Assembly: GCA_024688685.1 (NCBI GenBank)
Contig: JAILDX010000014.1
Location: 1 to 64,000 of the forward strand
DNA: 64,000 nt
Source: Saccharofermentans sp.
GTDB lineage: Bacteria > Bacillota > Clostridia > Saccharofermentanales > Saccharofermentanaceae
Direction: 5' to 3'
Of the stretch, positions 7,461 through 17,020 are shown piece after piece; the stretch's first letter is position 1, and the number at the start of each line of letters is the position of its first letter. Under the pieces are notes generated by a model, which worked only from the letters and a program-made list of their open reading frames with translations, did no database searches and was not told the DNA's origin. The position numbers were made by a program, and so were the translations under genes.

Positions 7461-8282
7461 ATGATCTATATTTTTACAGCCGTGTACTGCGAGGCAAAGC
7501 CTCTGATAGAGAGATTCGCACTGTCCCCTGACGGGGATTATCCTTTCGCGGGTTTTGTCAGTGAGGACGGGAATATCAGGCTCGTGATCACAGGCGTAGG
7601 CAAGACTTATTCGGCGGCGGCCGTGTCTTATGCCCATGCGAAGTTCGGGATTACGAAGGACGATTTCGCAGTCAATATCGGAACGTGCGCCGGCGGAAGT
7701 AATACAGGCGGTGCGTATATCATCAACAAGGTTACGGATGAGGATTCGGGAAGATCGTATTACCCTGATATGCTGTATAAAACGGGGCTGCGCGAGCACT
7801 GTGTGACAACTGTTTCCGATGTGGTTTCGGAGGAGAAGGCAGCACTGGATCCCGACATGTTATGGGAGATGGAGGCGTCCGGTTTTTCCGATGTGGCAAG
7901 ACTTCTTATGCCGCCTGACAGGGTGCAGCTCATAAAGGTTGTTTCGGATAACGGTGCCGAGGGTATAGAAGCGATATCTGAAGCGCTGCTGGAGCGCGTG
8001 ATCAGGGAGTGTATTGACGATATCAGCACGGCTGTTGACCTTTATCTCAGTATTCCTGCAGACGGGGAAGAGCAGGCTCAGGAGGATGGGACGGAAGACC
8101 TGTTCTGCTGTTCCGAGACGATGAGGCAGGATCTGAACAAACTGCTCGTTTACTGCCGCAACAGCGGGAGAGATGTACCGGGCATCATCAGTTCAATGCG
8201 CGGCGAAGGTCTGATCCCGGCTGCGGACAGAAAGAGCGGCAAGGCGGCACTGAATGAATTCAAGCGGCGCATACTTCAATAA
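7461..8282 (+). CDS. Nucleoside phosphorylase/MTAN-like protein, partner of spore photoproduct lyase-like enzyme
   Basis: Residues ~1-175 resemble the PNP/UDP (MTA/SAH nucleosidase) fold: MIYIFTAVYCEAKPLIERF, then ITGVGKTYSAAAVSYA, the NIGTCAGG block and the late LIKVVSDNG. The last ~80 residues are an acidic linker and a helical tail not typical of MTAN. The ATG at 7461 sits seven bases after TATAAT with no Shine-Dalgarno, so it is probably leaderless. It overlaps the radical SAM gene by 29 bases. Radical SAM enzymes release 5'-deoxyadenosine or methionine, and nucleosidases of this fold can remove 5'-deoxyadenosine, so a byproduct-clearing or DNA-lesion-related job is a reasonable inference. 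The substrate is not shown by the sequence. Confidence 0.7.
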   Translation: MIYIFTAVYCEAKPLIERFALSPDGDYPFAGFVSEDGNIRLVITGVGKTYSAAAVSYAHAKFGITKDDFAVNIGTCAGGSNTGGAYIINKVTDEDSGRSYYPDMLYKTGLREHCVTTVSDVVSEEKAALDPDMLWEMEASGFSDVARLLMPPDRVQLIKVVSDNGAEGIEAISEALLERVIRECIDDISTAVDLYLSIPADGEEQAQEDGTEDLFCCSETMRQDLNKLLVYCRNSGRDVPGIISSMRGEGLIPAADRKSGKAALNEFKRRILQ

Positions 8283-9246
8283 ACAGTTCTCTCACATATA
8301 TGTTGAGAAAAAGGCCATGGATCACGATGAGACAAAGAAGATCCTGGCAAGGCTTCCTCATAGTGAGGTTATACTAATCGATCACTATAAGGATATCTTC
8401 AACAGGAATAAGCAGCGCTATAACGAACAGAAAAGATCGCGGGCACTTATTCTTGCGGTCAACGGGGGCGAGCTTGTGTATAAGGGCGCACCTGTGTGCC
8501 AGTCGTTTGGCAATCCCGGTTTTTACTATACGGCGACGGCGATGAACTGTCCGTTCGACTGCGATTACTGCTTCCTAAAGGGAATGTACGGCACCGCGAA
8601 TATCGTCTGTTTCGTAAACTTTGAAGACTATGCCGCAGCTGTTGCGAAACTGGATAACCCATACATCTGTGCATCATATGACACGGACATTATCGGCCTC
8701 AACAGCATAACGGGACAGGCTGACAAATGGATTGATTTTGCAGGTTCACATCCTGACATCCTGATAGAACTGAGAACAAAGTTTTCCCCTGCCAGGCTCA
8801 CCGCTCTGCCCAATCTCATCTATGCATTTACTCTGTCTCCGGATGAGATCTGCAGGCGGTTTGAGAGGGGGACTCCGCCGCTTAAGGCGAGGCTGGCGGC
8901 TGTGAAAAATGCGGTGGAAAGCGGATGTGTGGTGCGGCTGTGTTTCGATCCGATGATATATGTTTCGGGATGGGAAGGATACTATGGAGAACTGGTCGGT
9001 CAGGTGGCGGACACGGTCGGGTTTGAGGGTATCAGGGATGTCAGTGTCGGCACGTTCAGGATATCGTCCCAGTACCTGAAGACAATGAGGAAACAGGAGC
9101 CGGATTCGGAGGTGTGCTGGTATCCTTTTGATACCGTGAACGGATACGCGGTCTACCCTGAAGATATTGATAACAAAATGCAGAGTTTTATGTGCGGCAG
9201 GCTAAGCGGATATATAGGATCTGATAAGATATGGAAGTGGAACTGA
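8254..9246 (+). CDS. Spore photoproduct lyase-like radical SAM protein
   Basis: This 330-residue protein has the SplB fold: an N-terminal FSHIYVEKKA segment, the radical SAM motif C99-x3-C103-x2-C106 (CPFDCDYC) followed by FLKG, and a C-terminal IGSDKIWKW end. SplB uses SAM radical chemistry to reverse 5-thyminyl-5,6-dihydrothymine in DNA. By eye, the position of the H-donor Cys141 of Bacillus SplB (AACTSDIVG) is occupied by Tyr142 in ASYDTDIIG, with a Cys at 139 instead. It may therefore be a divergent family member with different chemistry. The start overlaps the nucleosidase gene by 29 bases; an alternative ATG would be at 8317. The next gene overlaps it by 16 bases. Confidence 0.82.
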   Translation: MNSSGAYFNKQFSHIYVEKKAMDHDETKKILARLPHSEVILIDHYKDIFNRNKQRYNEQKRSRALILAVNGGELVYKGAPVCQSFGNPGFYYTATAMNCPFDCDYCFLKGMYGTANIVCFVNFEDYAAAVAKLDNPYICASYDTDIIGLNSITGQADKWIDFAGSHPDILIELRTKFSPARLTALPNLIYAFTLSPDEICRRFERGTPPLKARLAAVKNAVESGCVVRLCFDPMIYVSGWEGYYGELVGQVADTVGFEGIRDVSVGTFRISSQYLKTMRKQEPDSEVCWYPFDTVNGYAVYPEDIDNKMQSFMCGRLSGYIGSDKIWKWN

Positions 9247-11300
9247 ATAACGGGAAAGAGAGAAAGATCTCTTCGCTGATCGGTGACTGCCGCGGCGAAC
9301 TGATGGGCATCGCGGCTCTGCTGCTGATCACTTTCCACGCCTTTTTTCCTGCAGTCGATTCCGTTCCGGTATTCAGGCAGGTTGAAGATTTCTTTATCAA
9401 GTACGGATTCCTGGGCGTAGATATATTTTTCTTCCTGTCCGGCATGGGACTTGTTTATTCGATCAATAAATATTCGACGGTAGAGTTCTATTACAGGCGC
9501 TTCCGCCGCATCTTCATCCCGTTTTTTATTGTCGGAGTTTTCTACGCGGTTAAGTATCACTGGAGTGCGCTTCACTTTCTTGGAGCGGTGTCGGGAGTGT
9601 CTTTCCTTGCAGGTGATACACATGCCATTTTATGGTTTGTTCCGGCGATCGCAGTCTGCTATCTTCTGTTCCCGTTTTACTATCGTCTTCTGAAAAGATC
9701 AGGCCACCCGGTCATCTTTACCGTTGTGATATGCGCCGCCATCTTTATCACCGAATCTGTCTTTATCTGCCTGGGTCATTATGACCATATGCTGTTCATC
9801 TGCAGGATCCCCGTTTTCCTTCTCGGAGCGATGTTCGGGGAGTGCCGCGATGATAAGAGATTTTCAGTATCTGTCAGGGTAATGGTCATAAGCATCCTGA
9901 CGCTTACCGCAGGTGTTTTGGTGATGGCTCTTGCAGGTCCGCCGGTGGCGAAATGGTCATACTTTACGAGCTCAGTCATCGCCGTCTCGTTCGTCATTCC
10001 TGCGGGCGTTGTTTTCAGTTATACGCGCAAGGCTATGTTGCTGCGTAAATTCCTCAGATTTCTCGGCATGATATCTCTTGAGCTATACTGTGTTCAGACA
10101 GTATTCTTTGATGAGTTTGCGATAGGTTTTATCAACAGCACGCTCCACGGGTATTTCCCGTTTAATCCGGCGCTGCTGGACAATATCGTCGTTTTCATCT
10201 GCTGCGTGATCATATCTTATCTGCTTTATCTGCTCAATAAGGGCATCGAAAAACTGACCGATAAGATGCTTGCTTCTCACAAGGATACAGACATCTCGGA
10301 AGCATTGTTCGACAGCCGCGGTGAGCTTATGGGAATATCCGCGCTGATGATCGTCGCGTACCATGTTTTCCTGCCGGTCGCATCTGACATTCCTGTTATC
10401 GGAAAACTTGAATCCACGTTGCTACAGACATTGTACTGGGGAGTTGATGTGTTCTTTTTCCTTTCCGGCGCGGGGCTGATCAGATCTGTAAAGACGCATT
10501 CACTGAAGGAGTTCTACTTCAGAAGATTCAAGCGTATATTCCTCCCGTATTTCCTTATTGCACTTCTCTATTTTTTGCAGACAGACTGGTCATTCCTGAC
10601 ATTTGTGAAAGCAGTTACGGGAGTAGGATTCATTATGGGGGATATCTATCTCTTTATCTGGTTTGTTCCCGCTATCACGATCTGCTATCTTCTTTTTCCT
10701 CTGTATTACCGTTTCTACAGCAGGAGTAAAAAGCCTGCCGTCTTTACTCTTGTGACAGCAGGTGTCTTTATAACCGCGGGCATTATCGTCGTAAATATGG
10801 GATATGTATTCTACTCACTTCTGCTGTTCAGGATCCCTGCATTTCTGTTTGGGGCGCTGCTGTCTGACCGGAAGGGAGATCCTGATTTCAGACTGACAAA
10901 AAAAGTGTCTGCATTATGCATACCCATCATGATCGCCGGCATCATCCTCATATCAGGAATATTCCCGCAGATACTAATATACAGATATCTCATAAGCGGC
11001 TTTGTCGGTGTGCCTTCCTCAATACTTATATCTGCCGTCAATATGCATATCGGCAAGGACATGATCCTACGCAGGGCGGCAAGAGCAATAGGAAAGATAT
11101 CGCTGGAACTGTACTGCGTTCACCCGTATTTTTTCAACGTGTACGCAGTCGTTTTCATCAATACATATCTCCCCATGTATTTCGAAACAAGTCCGGACCT
11201 CCTCATCAACATCTGCGTCATGATTTGCAGTATCGCACTCGGATATCTTCTTTACTTTATAAACCGCCTTTTCTGTAAACTGTTAGACCGGATTCTGTGA
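9231..11300 (+). CDS. Double acyltransferase-3 (OafA-like) membrane protein
   Basis: The 689-residue protein consists of two complete acyltransferase-3 domains in tandem (residues ~18-345 and ~358-689), each with about ten membrane helices. The halves share the same landmarks: DCRGELMGIAALLLITFHAF versus DSRGELMGISALMIVAYHVF (the conserved His), GVDIFFFLSG versus GVDVFFFLSG, FYYRRFRRIFIPFF versus FYFRRFKRIFLPYF, WFVPAIAVCYLLFP versus WFVPAITICYLLFP, and SLELYCVQT versus SLELYCVHP. Single-domain members O-acylate sugars or peptidoglycan. A two-domain protein probably arose by internal duplication of one gene. The ATG at 9231 overlaps the upstream gene by 16 bases. Its TGA stop is part of the next promoter. 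Confidence 0.9.
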   Translation: MEVELNNGKERKISSLIGDCRGELMGIAALLLITFHAFFPAVDSVPVFRQVEDFFIKYGFLGVDIFFFLSGMGLVYSINKYSTVEFYYRRFRRIFIPFFIVGVFYAVKYHWSALHFLGAVSGVSFLAGDTHAILWFVPAIAVCYLLFPFYYRLLKRSGHPVIFTVVICAAIFITESVFICLGHYDHMLFICRIPVFLLGAMFGECRDDKRFSVSVRVMVISILTLTAGVLVMALAGPPVAKWSYFTSSVIAVSFVIPAGVVFSYTRKAMLLRKFLRFLGMISLELYCVQTVFFDEFAIGFINSTLHGYFPFNPALLDNIVVFICCVIISYLLYLLNKGIEKLTDKMLASHKDTDISEALFDSRGELMGISALMIVAYHVFLPVASDIPVIGKLESTLLQTLYWGVDVFFFLSGAGLIRSVKTHSLKEFYFRRFKRIFLPYFLIALLYFLQTDWSFLTFVKAVTGVGFIMGDIYLFIWFVPAITICYLLFPLYYRFYSRSKKPAVFTLVTAGVFITAGIIVVNMGYVFYSLLLFRIPAFLFGALLSDRKGDPDFRLTKKVSALCIPIMIAGIILISGIFPQILIYRYLISGFVGVPSSILISAVNMHIGKDMILRRAARAIGKISLELYCVHPYFFNVYAVVFINTYLPMYFETSPDLLINICVMICSIALGYLLYFINRLFCKLLDRIL

Positions 11301-11306
11301 TAAAAT
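11298..11306 (+). promoter_or_regulatory. Extended -10 promoter TGATAAAAT overlapping a stop codon
   Basis: The TGA stop of the acyltransferase gene forms the TGn of TGA-TAAAAT. The leader then carries GGGAGG before the SDR start at 11341. Confidence 0.55.
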
Positions 11307-11340
11307 ATAAGAGTATCGCTCGGTTTAGGGAGGGATCGGA

Positions 11341-12009
11341 ATGGGACAGATAACAGCAGTAGTAACAGGCAGTACATCCGGCATAGGCAAAGCCGTTGCT
11401 GATATGCTTGAATCACGCGGAATGACAGTAATAAGAGCAGACAGATCCGTTGCTGATCTAAGGGATATCGACAGTATCACAAAAGCTTACGGTCAGATTG
11501 CCAGAACACATAAGCCCGCGATCCTCGTCAATGCCGCAGGATGCGCCTATTACGGACTCCACGAGAACATAACGCCAAAGCAGATAAAGGAGATGTGTGA
11601 CGTCAATCTTACATCACCTCTCATCATCACGAATCTGCTCCTCCCGTCGATCAGAGAACAGAAGGGAACGATAATCAATATCTCATCTGTATCCGCAGTC
11701 AATGTCAATACACATGGAGCCGCATACGGTGCGACGAAGGCGGGGCTTGACAGCTTTGGAAGATCGCTCTGGGCAGAGATCAGAAAGCATGGTGTGAGGG
11801 TGGTCAATATCAGACCTGACATGACGCGTACGGATCTTTACCGCAATGCTGATTTCGAAGCAAGCAATGATGAGGGCGCAGCACTCGATCCTGAAGACGT
11901 TGCTGAGGCTGTTGCCGATGTTCTCGATATGGAGCCGGGCAGGGTAATAACAGAGATGACAATTACCCCGCAGTACCAGAGAATACAGAAAAAGACGGTT
12001 GATTTATGA
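11341..12009 (+). CDS. Short-chain dehydrogenase/reductase
   Basis: The 222-residue protein is a classical SDR that oxidises or reduces a hydroxyl/carbonyl substrate with NAD(P). It has the TGSTSGIGKAV dinucleotide loop (residues ~9-19), the NAAG motif, the catalytic Ser in INISSVSAV, and YGATK as the YxxxK pair. The ATG at 11341 follows GGGAGGGA. The stop overlaps the glycosidase start (ATGA at 12006), so the two are translated together. The substrate cannot be read from the sequence; the partner suggests a sugar or glycoside. Confidence 0.88.
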   Translation: MGQITAVVTGSTSGIGKAVADMLESRGMTVIRADRSVADLRDIDSITKAYGQIARTHKPAILVNAAGCAYYGLHENITPKQIKEMCDVNLTSPLIITNLLLPSIREQKGTIINISSVSAVNVNTHGAAYGATKAGLDSFGRSLWAEIRKHGVRVVNIRPDMTRTDLYRNADFEASNDEGAALDPEDVAEAVADVLDMEPGRVITEMTITPQYQRIQKKTVDL

Positions 12010-14369
12010 GAATAGATATTAACGACGGCTGGCTTTGGGCGAAGCAGTTTTCCGATGAGATGACGAAGCCCGGATACCGCGGAAAGATGGACGAGGTCAG
12101 GATCCCGCACAGTGTGTCTGTCACGCCTCTTGACTATTTCGATGAGAGCGTTTATCAGATGGTATCCTGTTACCGCCGCATCCTTGATGTTCCCGCTGAA
12201 TGGGAAGGGAAGAAGATCTTCATTACTTTTGATGCGGTGGCACACGAGGCGGAGGTTTTTATCAACGGGAGTTCTGTTGTGAAGCACTCGTGCGGATATA
12301 CAGCATTTACGGCTGAGATATCGCAGTACCTCAAATATGGTGAGGATAATGTGATCGCCGTGAAGTGTGACAGCAATGAGAATCTTAATTTTCCGCCGTT
12401 CGGGTTTGTTATCGACTATATGACTTATGGCGGCATATACCGCGAGGTGCATATCGACGTTAAGGAACAGGACCATATCAAAGATGTTTATGTTCACGCC
12501 GGAATGGATAAGAGAGTTCACATCAACACGGCGACCGGGGGCAGCGGAGACCTGAGCCTGAAGATCACGAGTGTTAAGTCGGGGCGCGTCATTTTCGAGG
12601 GGAAGTGTGAGAACGAGGCAGAGATAATCGTCACGGAGGGTAAGATCTGGAGTCTGGAAAAGCCGAGACTCTATAAGCTTGAAGTGATACTCTCGAAGAA
12701 TGGTGAGGTGAAAGATGTCTATGAGACGAGATTCGGTTTCAGGACAATAGCGTTCAAGACGGACGGTTTTTATCTCAACGGAACGAAGGTTAAGCTCAGA
12801 GGCCTTAACCGCCACCAGTGCTGGCCTTATGTCGGATATGCAATGCCAAAGTCAATGCAGCGTCAGGATGCAGATATCCTGAAGGATGAGCTTGGCGTTA
12901 ATGCCGTGAGGACATCTCATTATCCTGTTTCGCATCACTTTTTGGACCGCTGTGACGAGATCGGTCTTCTCGTTGTTACTGAGATCCCGGGATGGCAGAA
13001 TATCGGCGATGATGCGTGGAAGGAACAGGCAGTCGTTAATACGGAAGAGATGGTGAAGCAGTACAGGAATCATCCTTCGATCATCCTCTGGGGAGTGAGA
13101 ATAAATGAGTCTGTTGACTGCGATGAGCTCTACAAGAGGACGAACTCTGTTGCGAGGAGCCTTGATCCTACGAGACCGACGACGGGTGTCAGATATCTCA
13201 AGAAGAGTTCGCTGCTGGAAGATGTATATGCTTACAACGATTTCAGCCACATGGGCAGCAACGCCGGCTGCGAGAAGAAGAAGGACGTCACTTCCGATAT
13301 GACAAAGGGTTATTTTGTCAGCGAGTATAACGGCCATATGTATCCTACGAAGGCTTTCGATGACGAGCTTCACAGACAGGAGCACGCAATAAGGCACTGC
13401 AATGTGCTGGACAGCATTATGGCGGAGGAGGATATAGCAGGTTCGTTCGGATGGTGCATGTTCGATTACAACACGCACAGGGATTTTGGTTCCGGCGACA
13501 GGATATGCTATCACGGAGTCATGGATATGTTCAGGAATCCGAAGATGGCTGCGGCTGTTTATAAGAGCCAGAGCCTTACTGCTGAGCCCGTACTCGAGGT
13601 CAGCTCTTCGATGGATATCGGCGAACATCCGGGCGGCAACCGCGGGAAGGTATTTATCTTTACAAACTGCGACAGTGTCAGGATGTATAAGAATGACACG
13701 TTTATCAAGGAATACACGCACAATGATTCGCCGTATAAGAATATGATAAGTCCCCCGATCCTGATAGACGATCTCATAGGCGATCAGATGAAGGAGAAGG
13801 AAGGCTTTTCTGACAGGCAGAACAAGATAGTCAAGGATGCTCTGAATTATTCCGCGATCTACGGTTCTGAGAATATGCCCGTGAGTATGAAGATATCAAT
13901 GGCGGAGGCTATGGTCAGATATAAGATGAAGTTCACGGACGCATATATGCTGTTTGGAAAGTATATTGGCAACTGGGGCGGCAAAGAATCAAAGTTCAGG
14001 TTTGAAGGCATAAAAGACGGGCAGGTCGTGAAGACCGTGATCAAGGGTGCGATGACGAAGATCGCCCTTGAGGTAATACCTTCAGCTGATGAGCTGGTGG
14101 AAGGCTCCACATATGATGTGATGTCTTTCAGGATAAGGGTCACGGATGAATATTGGAATGTGCTGCCTTTCTTTAACAGAAGGCTCAGGGCAGATGTAAA
14201 TGGTGATGCCGTGATCATCGGTTCCGCCGATGTTGATATCAACGGAGGGATGGGCGGAGTCTATGTCAGAAGCACCGGCAGGGCAGGCGAGTTTACGATC
14301 CGTATAAGCATGCCGGACGGCGATGCTTCCTATGAAGAGAGATTTACAGTCAGGAATGTAAGGGTATAG
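12006..14369 (+). CDS. Glycoside hydrolase family 2 protein (beta-galactosidase/glucuronidase type)
   Basis: The 787-residue protein has the GH2 order: a jelly-roll sugar-binding domain (residues ~1-155), an Ig-like domain (~158-250), the TIM barrel (~255-510) and C-terminal beta domains. The barrel shows RTSHYPVSHHFLDRCDEIGL, the acid/base Glu368 in WGVRINES and the probable nucleophile Glu440 in FVSEYNG. GH2 enzymes remove beta-linked galactose, glucuronate, mannose and related sugars; which one is not clear here. There is no signal peptide, so the substrate must be imported. It overlaps the SDR gene by four bases. Confidence 0.9.
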   Translation: MRIDINDGWLWAKQFSDEMTKPGYRGKMDEVRIPHSVSVTPLDYFDESVYQMVSCYRRILDVPAEWEGKKIFITFDAVAHEAEVFINGSSVVKHSCGYTAFTAEISQYLKYGEDNVIAVKCDSNENLNFPPFGFVIDYMTYGGIYREVHIDVKEQDHIKDVYVHAGMDKRVHINTATGGSGDLSLKITSVKSGRVIFEGKCENEAEIIVTEGKIWSLEKPRLYKLEVILSKNGEVKDVYETRFGFRTIAFKTDGFYLNGTKVKLRGLNRHQCWPYVGYAMPKSMQRQDADILKDELGVNAVRTSHYPVSHHFLDRCDEIGLLVVTEIPGWQNIGDDAWKEQAVVNTEEMVKQYRNHPSIILWGVRINESVDCDELYKRTNSVARSLDPTRPTTGVRYLKKSSLLEDVYAYNDFSHMGSNAGCEKKKDVTSDMTKGYFVSEYNGHMYPTKAFDDELHRQEHAIRHCNVLDSIMAEEDIAGSFGWCMFDYNTHRDFGSGDRICYHGVMDMFRNPKMAAAVYKSQSLTAEPVLEVSSSMDIGEHPGGNRGKVFIFTNCDSVRMYKNDTFIKEYTHNDSPYKNMISPPILIDDLIGDQMKEKEGFSDRQNKIVKDALNYSAIYGSENMPVSMKISMAEAMVRYKMKFTDAYMLFGKYIGNWGGKESKFRFEGIKDGQVVKTVIKGAMTKIALEVIPSADELVEGSTYDVMSFRIRVTDEYWNVLPFFNRRLRADVNGDAVIIGSADVDINGGMGGVYVRSTGRAGEFTIRISMPDGDASYEERFTVRNVRV

Positions 14370-14378
14370 AATAAAAGG

Positions 14379-16106
14379 ATGGAATTAGTCAGGACGGCAA
14401 AAAAGAGCAGGATCAGAGTTGCAAAGACGGTTATCTTGATATTGATCACCGCCGTTTCTTTCATTTTGGGAATATCAGCATATCTCACTTACTATGGTGT
14501 CCGCTGCGAAGACAAGCTGAAGATAGATGAATACTACATCACGACCAAGAGAGAGAACGGGAATACGGAGTATTATATCGGCAATGAGTTTGATGCACTG
14601 AACAAAAATGACCATGCAAAGATAAACATTAATATTCCATCGACTATAGGTCCCAGGTTCCAGAATCCCGTGCTCTGTTTCAATGTTTATAACTGTGCCA
14701 TAAAAGTCACCATAGACAAGCATGTCATATATGTGGACGGCTGGAAGGACAACCGAAGGAATATACCCGATAAGTTTTTAGGCAACAGGTCATACACTAT
14801 TCCTCTCATAACAAAGGAATATGATGCTTCAGGAAAGACGGTCACGGTTGAGCTTTATTCAGTATCTGCCAAGTCTGTTTCCACTTTCGACTCTTTGATT
14901 GTGAGGGCGGAAGAAGCATGGAAGCTGCCGATCGACGGTGATCAGGCATTGTTTGCCCTCCTTCTTACGATAGTAGTGATATCCGCAACCCTTACAGTCG
15001 GCAGCATTATCAGATCAGTAATGAACAGGACATTTGATATTGGTGTTCCTATATTTATGACGACATTTTTCTTTGCGCTCTGGAGCATGTCGACAGAAAG
15101 GATGTTATCTATACTCCTAAGGGATGTGAAGGTGTGTTCCAGAATGGAATATTATGCGATGTTCTTCCTGTCGCTCTCGATAGCCATACTTGCACTGCAG
15201 TATTTCCGCAAGGGAATATTCCATAAGCTGTGGATCGGTCTGACAGTAATAGACGTTGCCTATATCGCAGGAGCGATCACGGTCAATTCTATTTCAACCG
15301 TTTATTCTATGCAGACCTTTATCAGAGGACTTCTTGTTGTTGTGGCTGCAGAACTCGCAGTGTTCGTCACCGGCGTAAATATTGACAAGAGCAAGAGGGG
15401 ACCGGTATCAACGGTCATCATGCGTGCAGGATGCCTTATAATGCTCATAATGGGGCTTCTTGAGATCGGCAGATACCAGCTGGTATTCCTGCCCAATGCG
15501 GATGCCATAGCTGATTTTAAGATAGGTACATTTGCTGCCATCATACTGGGCGTATTTATGATCCTGTACTACATCATTCTCAATATGGAGGCTCACACCA
15601 GTACAGTCGAGAGAGAACAGCTCGAGGAGATAGCATATAACGATATGCTTACAGGAATACCTAACCGTTCATATTTCAACAAGACGGTCCATGAGATGTC
15701 GGAAGAAGGTCTTGGTGATTATACACTTATATTTATCGATCTCAACGATCTGAAGAAGGTCAATGATGAGCATGGCCATTCCTGTGGTGACGAGCTCATC
15801 ATTGCGGCTTCCGTGTGTGTTTCGAAAGCATTCTCAAAGGATGGTGAAATCTGCCGCTGGGGCGGAGACGAGTTTGTTGCGTTTGTACCCGGTGATGAGG
15901 CAAAGGGTAAAGATTGTATCAGCAGGTTTGAGAACGCGCTTGATGAATACAATGACAGCGGCCTGCTGCCGTTCAGGATAACGGCGGCACACGGGGCCAT
16001 ATTCAGCAGCAAAGAAGATCCGGTAGATCTGACGACAGCTCTTCGCGAAGCCGATATGAAGATGTATGATGCAAAAAAGAAAATGAAAGAACGGAGGATA
16101 GATTAA
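14379..16106 (+). CDS. Membrane diguanylate cyclase with 7TM sensor
   Basis: The 575-residue protein has one N-terminal helix (residues ~18-40), an extracytoplasmic domain of ~150 residues, about seven membrane helices (~190-405), then a GGDEF domain (~425-575) with the intact active-site RWGGDEF. The layout resembles 7TM-DISM receptors. It should make c-di-GMP (or a related cyclic dinucleotide) in response to an outside signal. The usual RxxD product-inhibition site is absent before the motif (SKDGEICRWGGDEF). Its stop overlaps the ABC ATPase start by one base, so sensor and exporter are probably one operon. Confidence 0.9.
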   Translation: MELVRTAKKSRIRVAKTVILILITAVSFILGISAYLTYYGVRCEDKLKIDEYYITTKRENGNTEYYIGNEFDALNKNDHAKININIPSTIGPRFQNPVLCFNVYNCAIKVTIDKHVIYVDGWKDNRRNIPDKFLGNRSYTIPLITKEYDASGKTVTVELYSVSAKSVSTFDSLIVRAEEAWKLPIDGDQALFALLLTIVVISATLTVGSIIRSVMNRTFDIGVPIFMTTFFFALWSMSTERMLSILLRDVKVCSRMEYYAMFFLSLSIAILALQYFRKGIFHKLWIGLTVIDVAYIAGAITVNSISTVYSMQTFIRGLLVVVAAELAVFVTGVNIDKSKRGPVSTVIMRAGCLIMLIMGLLEIGRYQLVFLPNADAIADFKIGTFAAIILGVFMILYYIILNMEAHTSTVEREQLEEIAYNDMLTGIPNRSYFNKTVHEMSEEGLGDYTLIFIDLNDLKKVNDEHGHSCGDELIIAASVCVSKAFSKDGEICRWGGDEFVAFVPGDEAKGKDCISRFENALDEYNDSGLLPFRITAAHGAIFSSKEDPVDLTTALREADMKMYDAKKKMKERRID

Positions 16107-17020
16107 TGAGTGATCTCCTTTTGGAAACGAAAGGACTTATAAAAGCCTACGGCAAACGTAACGTAGTGAGTAATGTTGACATCCATGTTAAAAAAGGATC
16201 GATCTACGGATTGATCGGAAGGAACGGAGCAGGCAAGACCACATTGATGAAGATGGTTGCCGGCATGACGAGACCGACTGACGGTTCATTTGATTATGTC
16301 GGTATTGAAGGCGGCAATAAGAACGCTTTCGGAAAGATAGGTGCGCTTATCGAGATCCCGGCCCTGATGCCTTCCCTCAGCGCACACGACAATATGAAAC
16401 TGAAGTGCATTGCATACGGCAAGGGTGACGATGCATTTATCGCTGATACACTTAATCTCGTTGGATTATCAAAGACAGGCAAGAAGAAGGCGGGAAGGTT
16501 CTCGCTTGGTATGAAGCAGCGCCTCGGCATTGCACTGGCGCTTGCAGGCGACCCGGAGATCCTTCTTCTGGACGAACCTATTAACGGCCTCGATCCTCAG
16601 GGAATAGCCGAAGTAAGAGAGATCCTTACGAAGCTCAATCAGGAGAGAGGTATAACTATCATAATCTCGAGCCATATTCTCGCTGAGCTCGCGAAGCTCG
16701 CAACAGATTATGCGATCATTGACAACGGCGTGATCGTTGAGGAGTCGACAAGGGATGAGCTGGAGCTCCGTTGCCGCACAAAGCTCGTCTTCAAATGTGA
16801 TGACCCTGCGGGCGCGATAAAGGTCCTCAAGGATGCAGGATACTCCGATCTCGAGCGGGGAGAGGATGACAGCATCTATGTTTATGAAGAGGGCGAGGTC
16901 GGTCCTGACATGAATATGAAGATCTGCCAGGCAGGCATCATGGTCAGGAGCTTTGCTTATGAGACGGTGGATCTTGAAGAATACTTCCTGAACACGATCA
17001 GGTCAAAGGGGGTGTCATAA
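16106..17020 (+). CDS. ABC transporter ATP-binding protein
   Basis: The 304-residue ATPase is of the BcrA/drug or peptide exporter type. The Walker A is GRNGAGKTTLMK, the signature is FSLGMKQRLGIA, the Walker B is ILLLDEPINGLDP and the switch His lies in ISSHIL. The C-terminal ~80 residues are the extra domain usual in this subfamily. The start overlaps the upstream GGDEF gene by one base and its stop overlaps the permease start by one base. It should power the permease next to it; the exported compound is unknown. Confidence 0.95.
   Translation: MSDLLLETKGLIKAYGKRNVVSNVDIHVKKGSIYGLIGRNGAGKTTLMKMVAGMTRPTDGSFDYVGIEGGNKNAFGKIGALIEIPALMPSLSAHDNMKLKCIAYGKGDDAFIADTLNLVGLSKTGKKKAGRFSLGMKQRLGIALALAGDPEILLLDEPINGLDPQGIAEVREILTKLNQERGITIIISSHILAELAKLATDYAIIDNGVIVEESTRDELELRCRTKLVFKCDDPAGAIKVLKDAGYSDLERGEDDSIYVYEEGEVGPDMNMKICQAGIMVRSFAYETVDLEEYFLNTIRSKGVS

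Noticed and set aside
12852..13721. 289-codon open frame antisense to the GH2 gene, and another at 11838-12815
   Set aside because: Both lie wholly or mostly opposite well-supported genes and translate to unlikely Arg/His/Ile-rich sequence.
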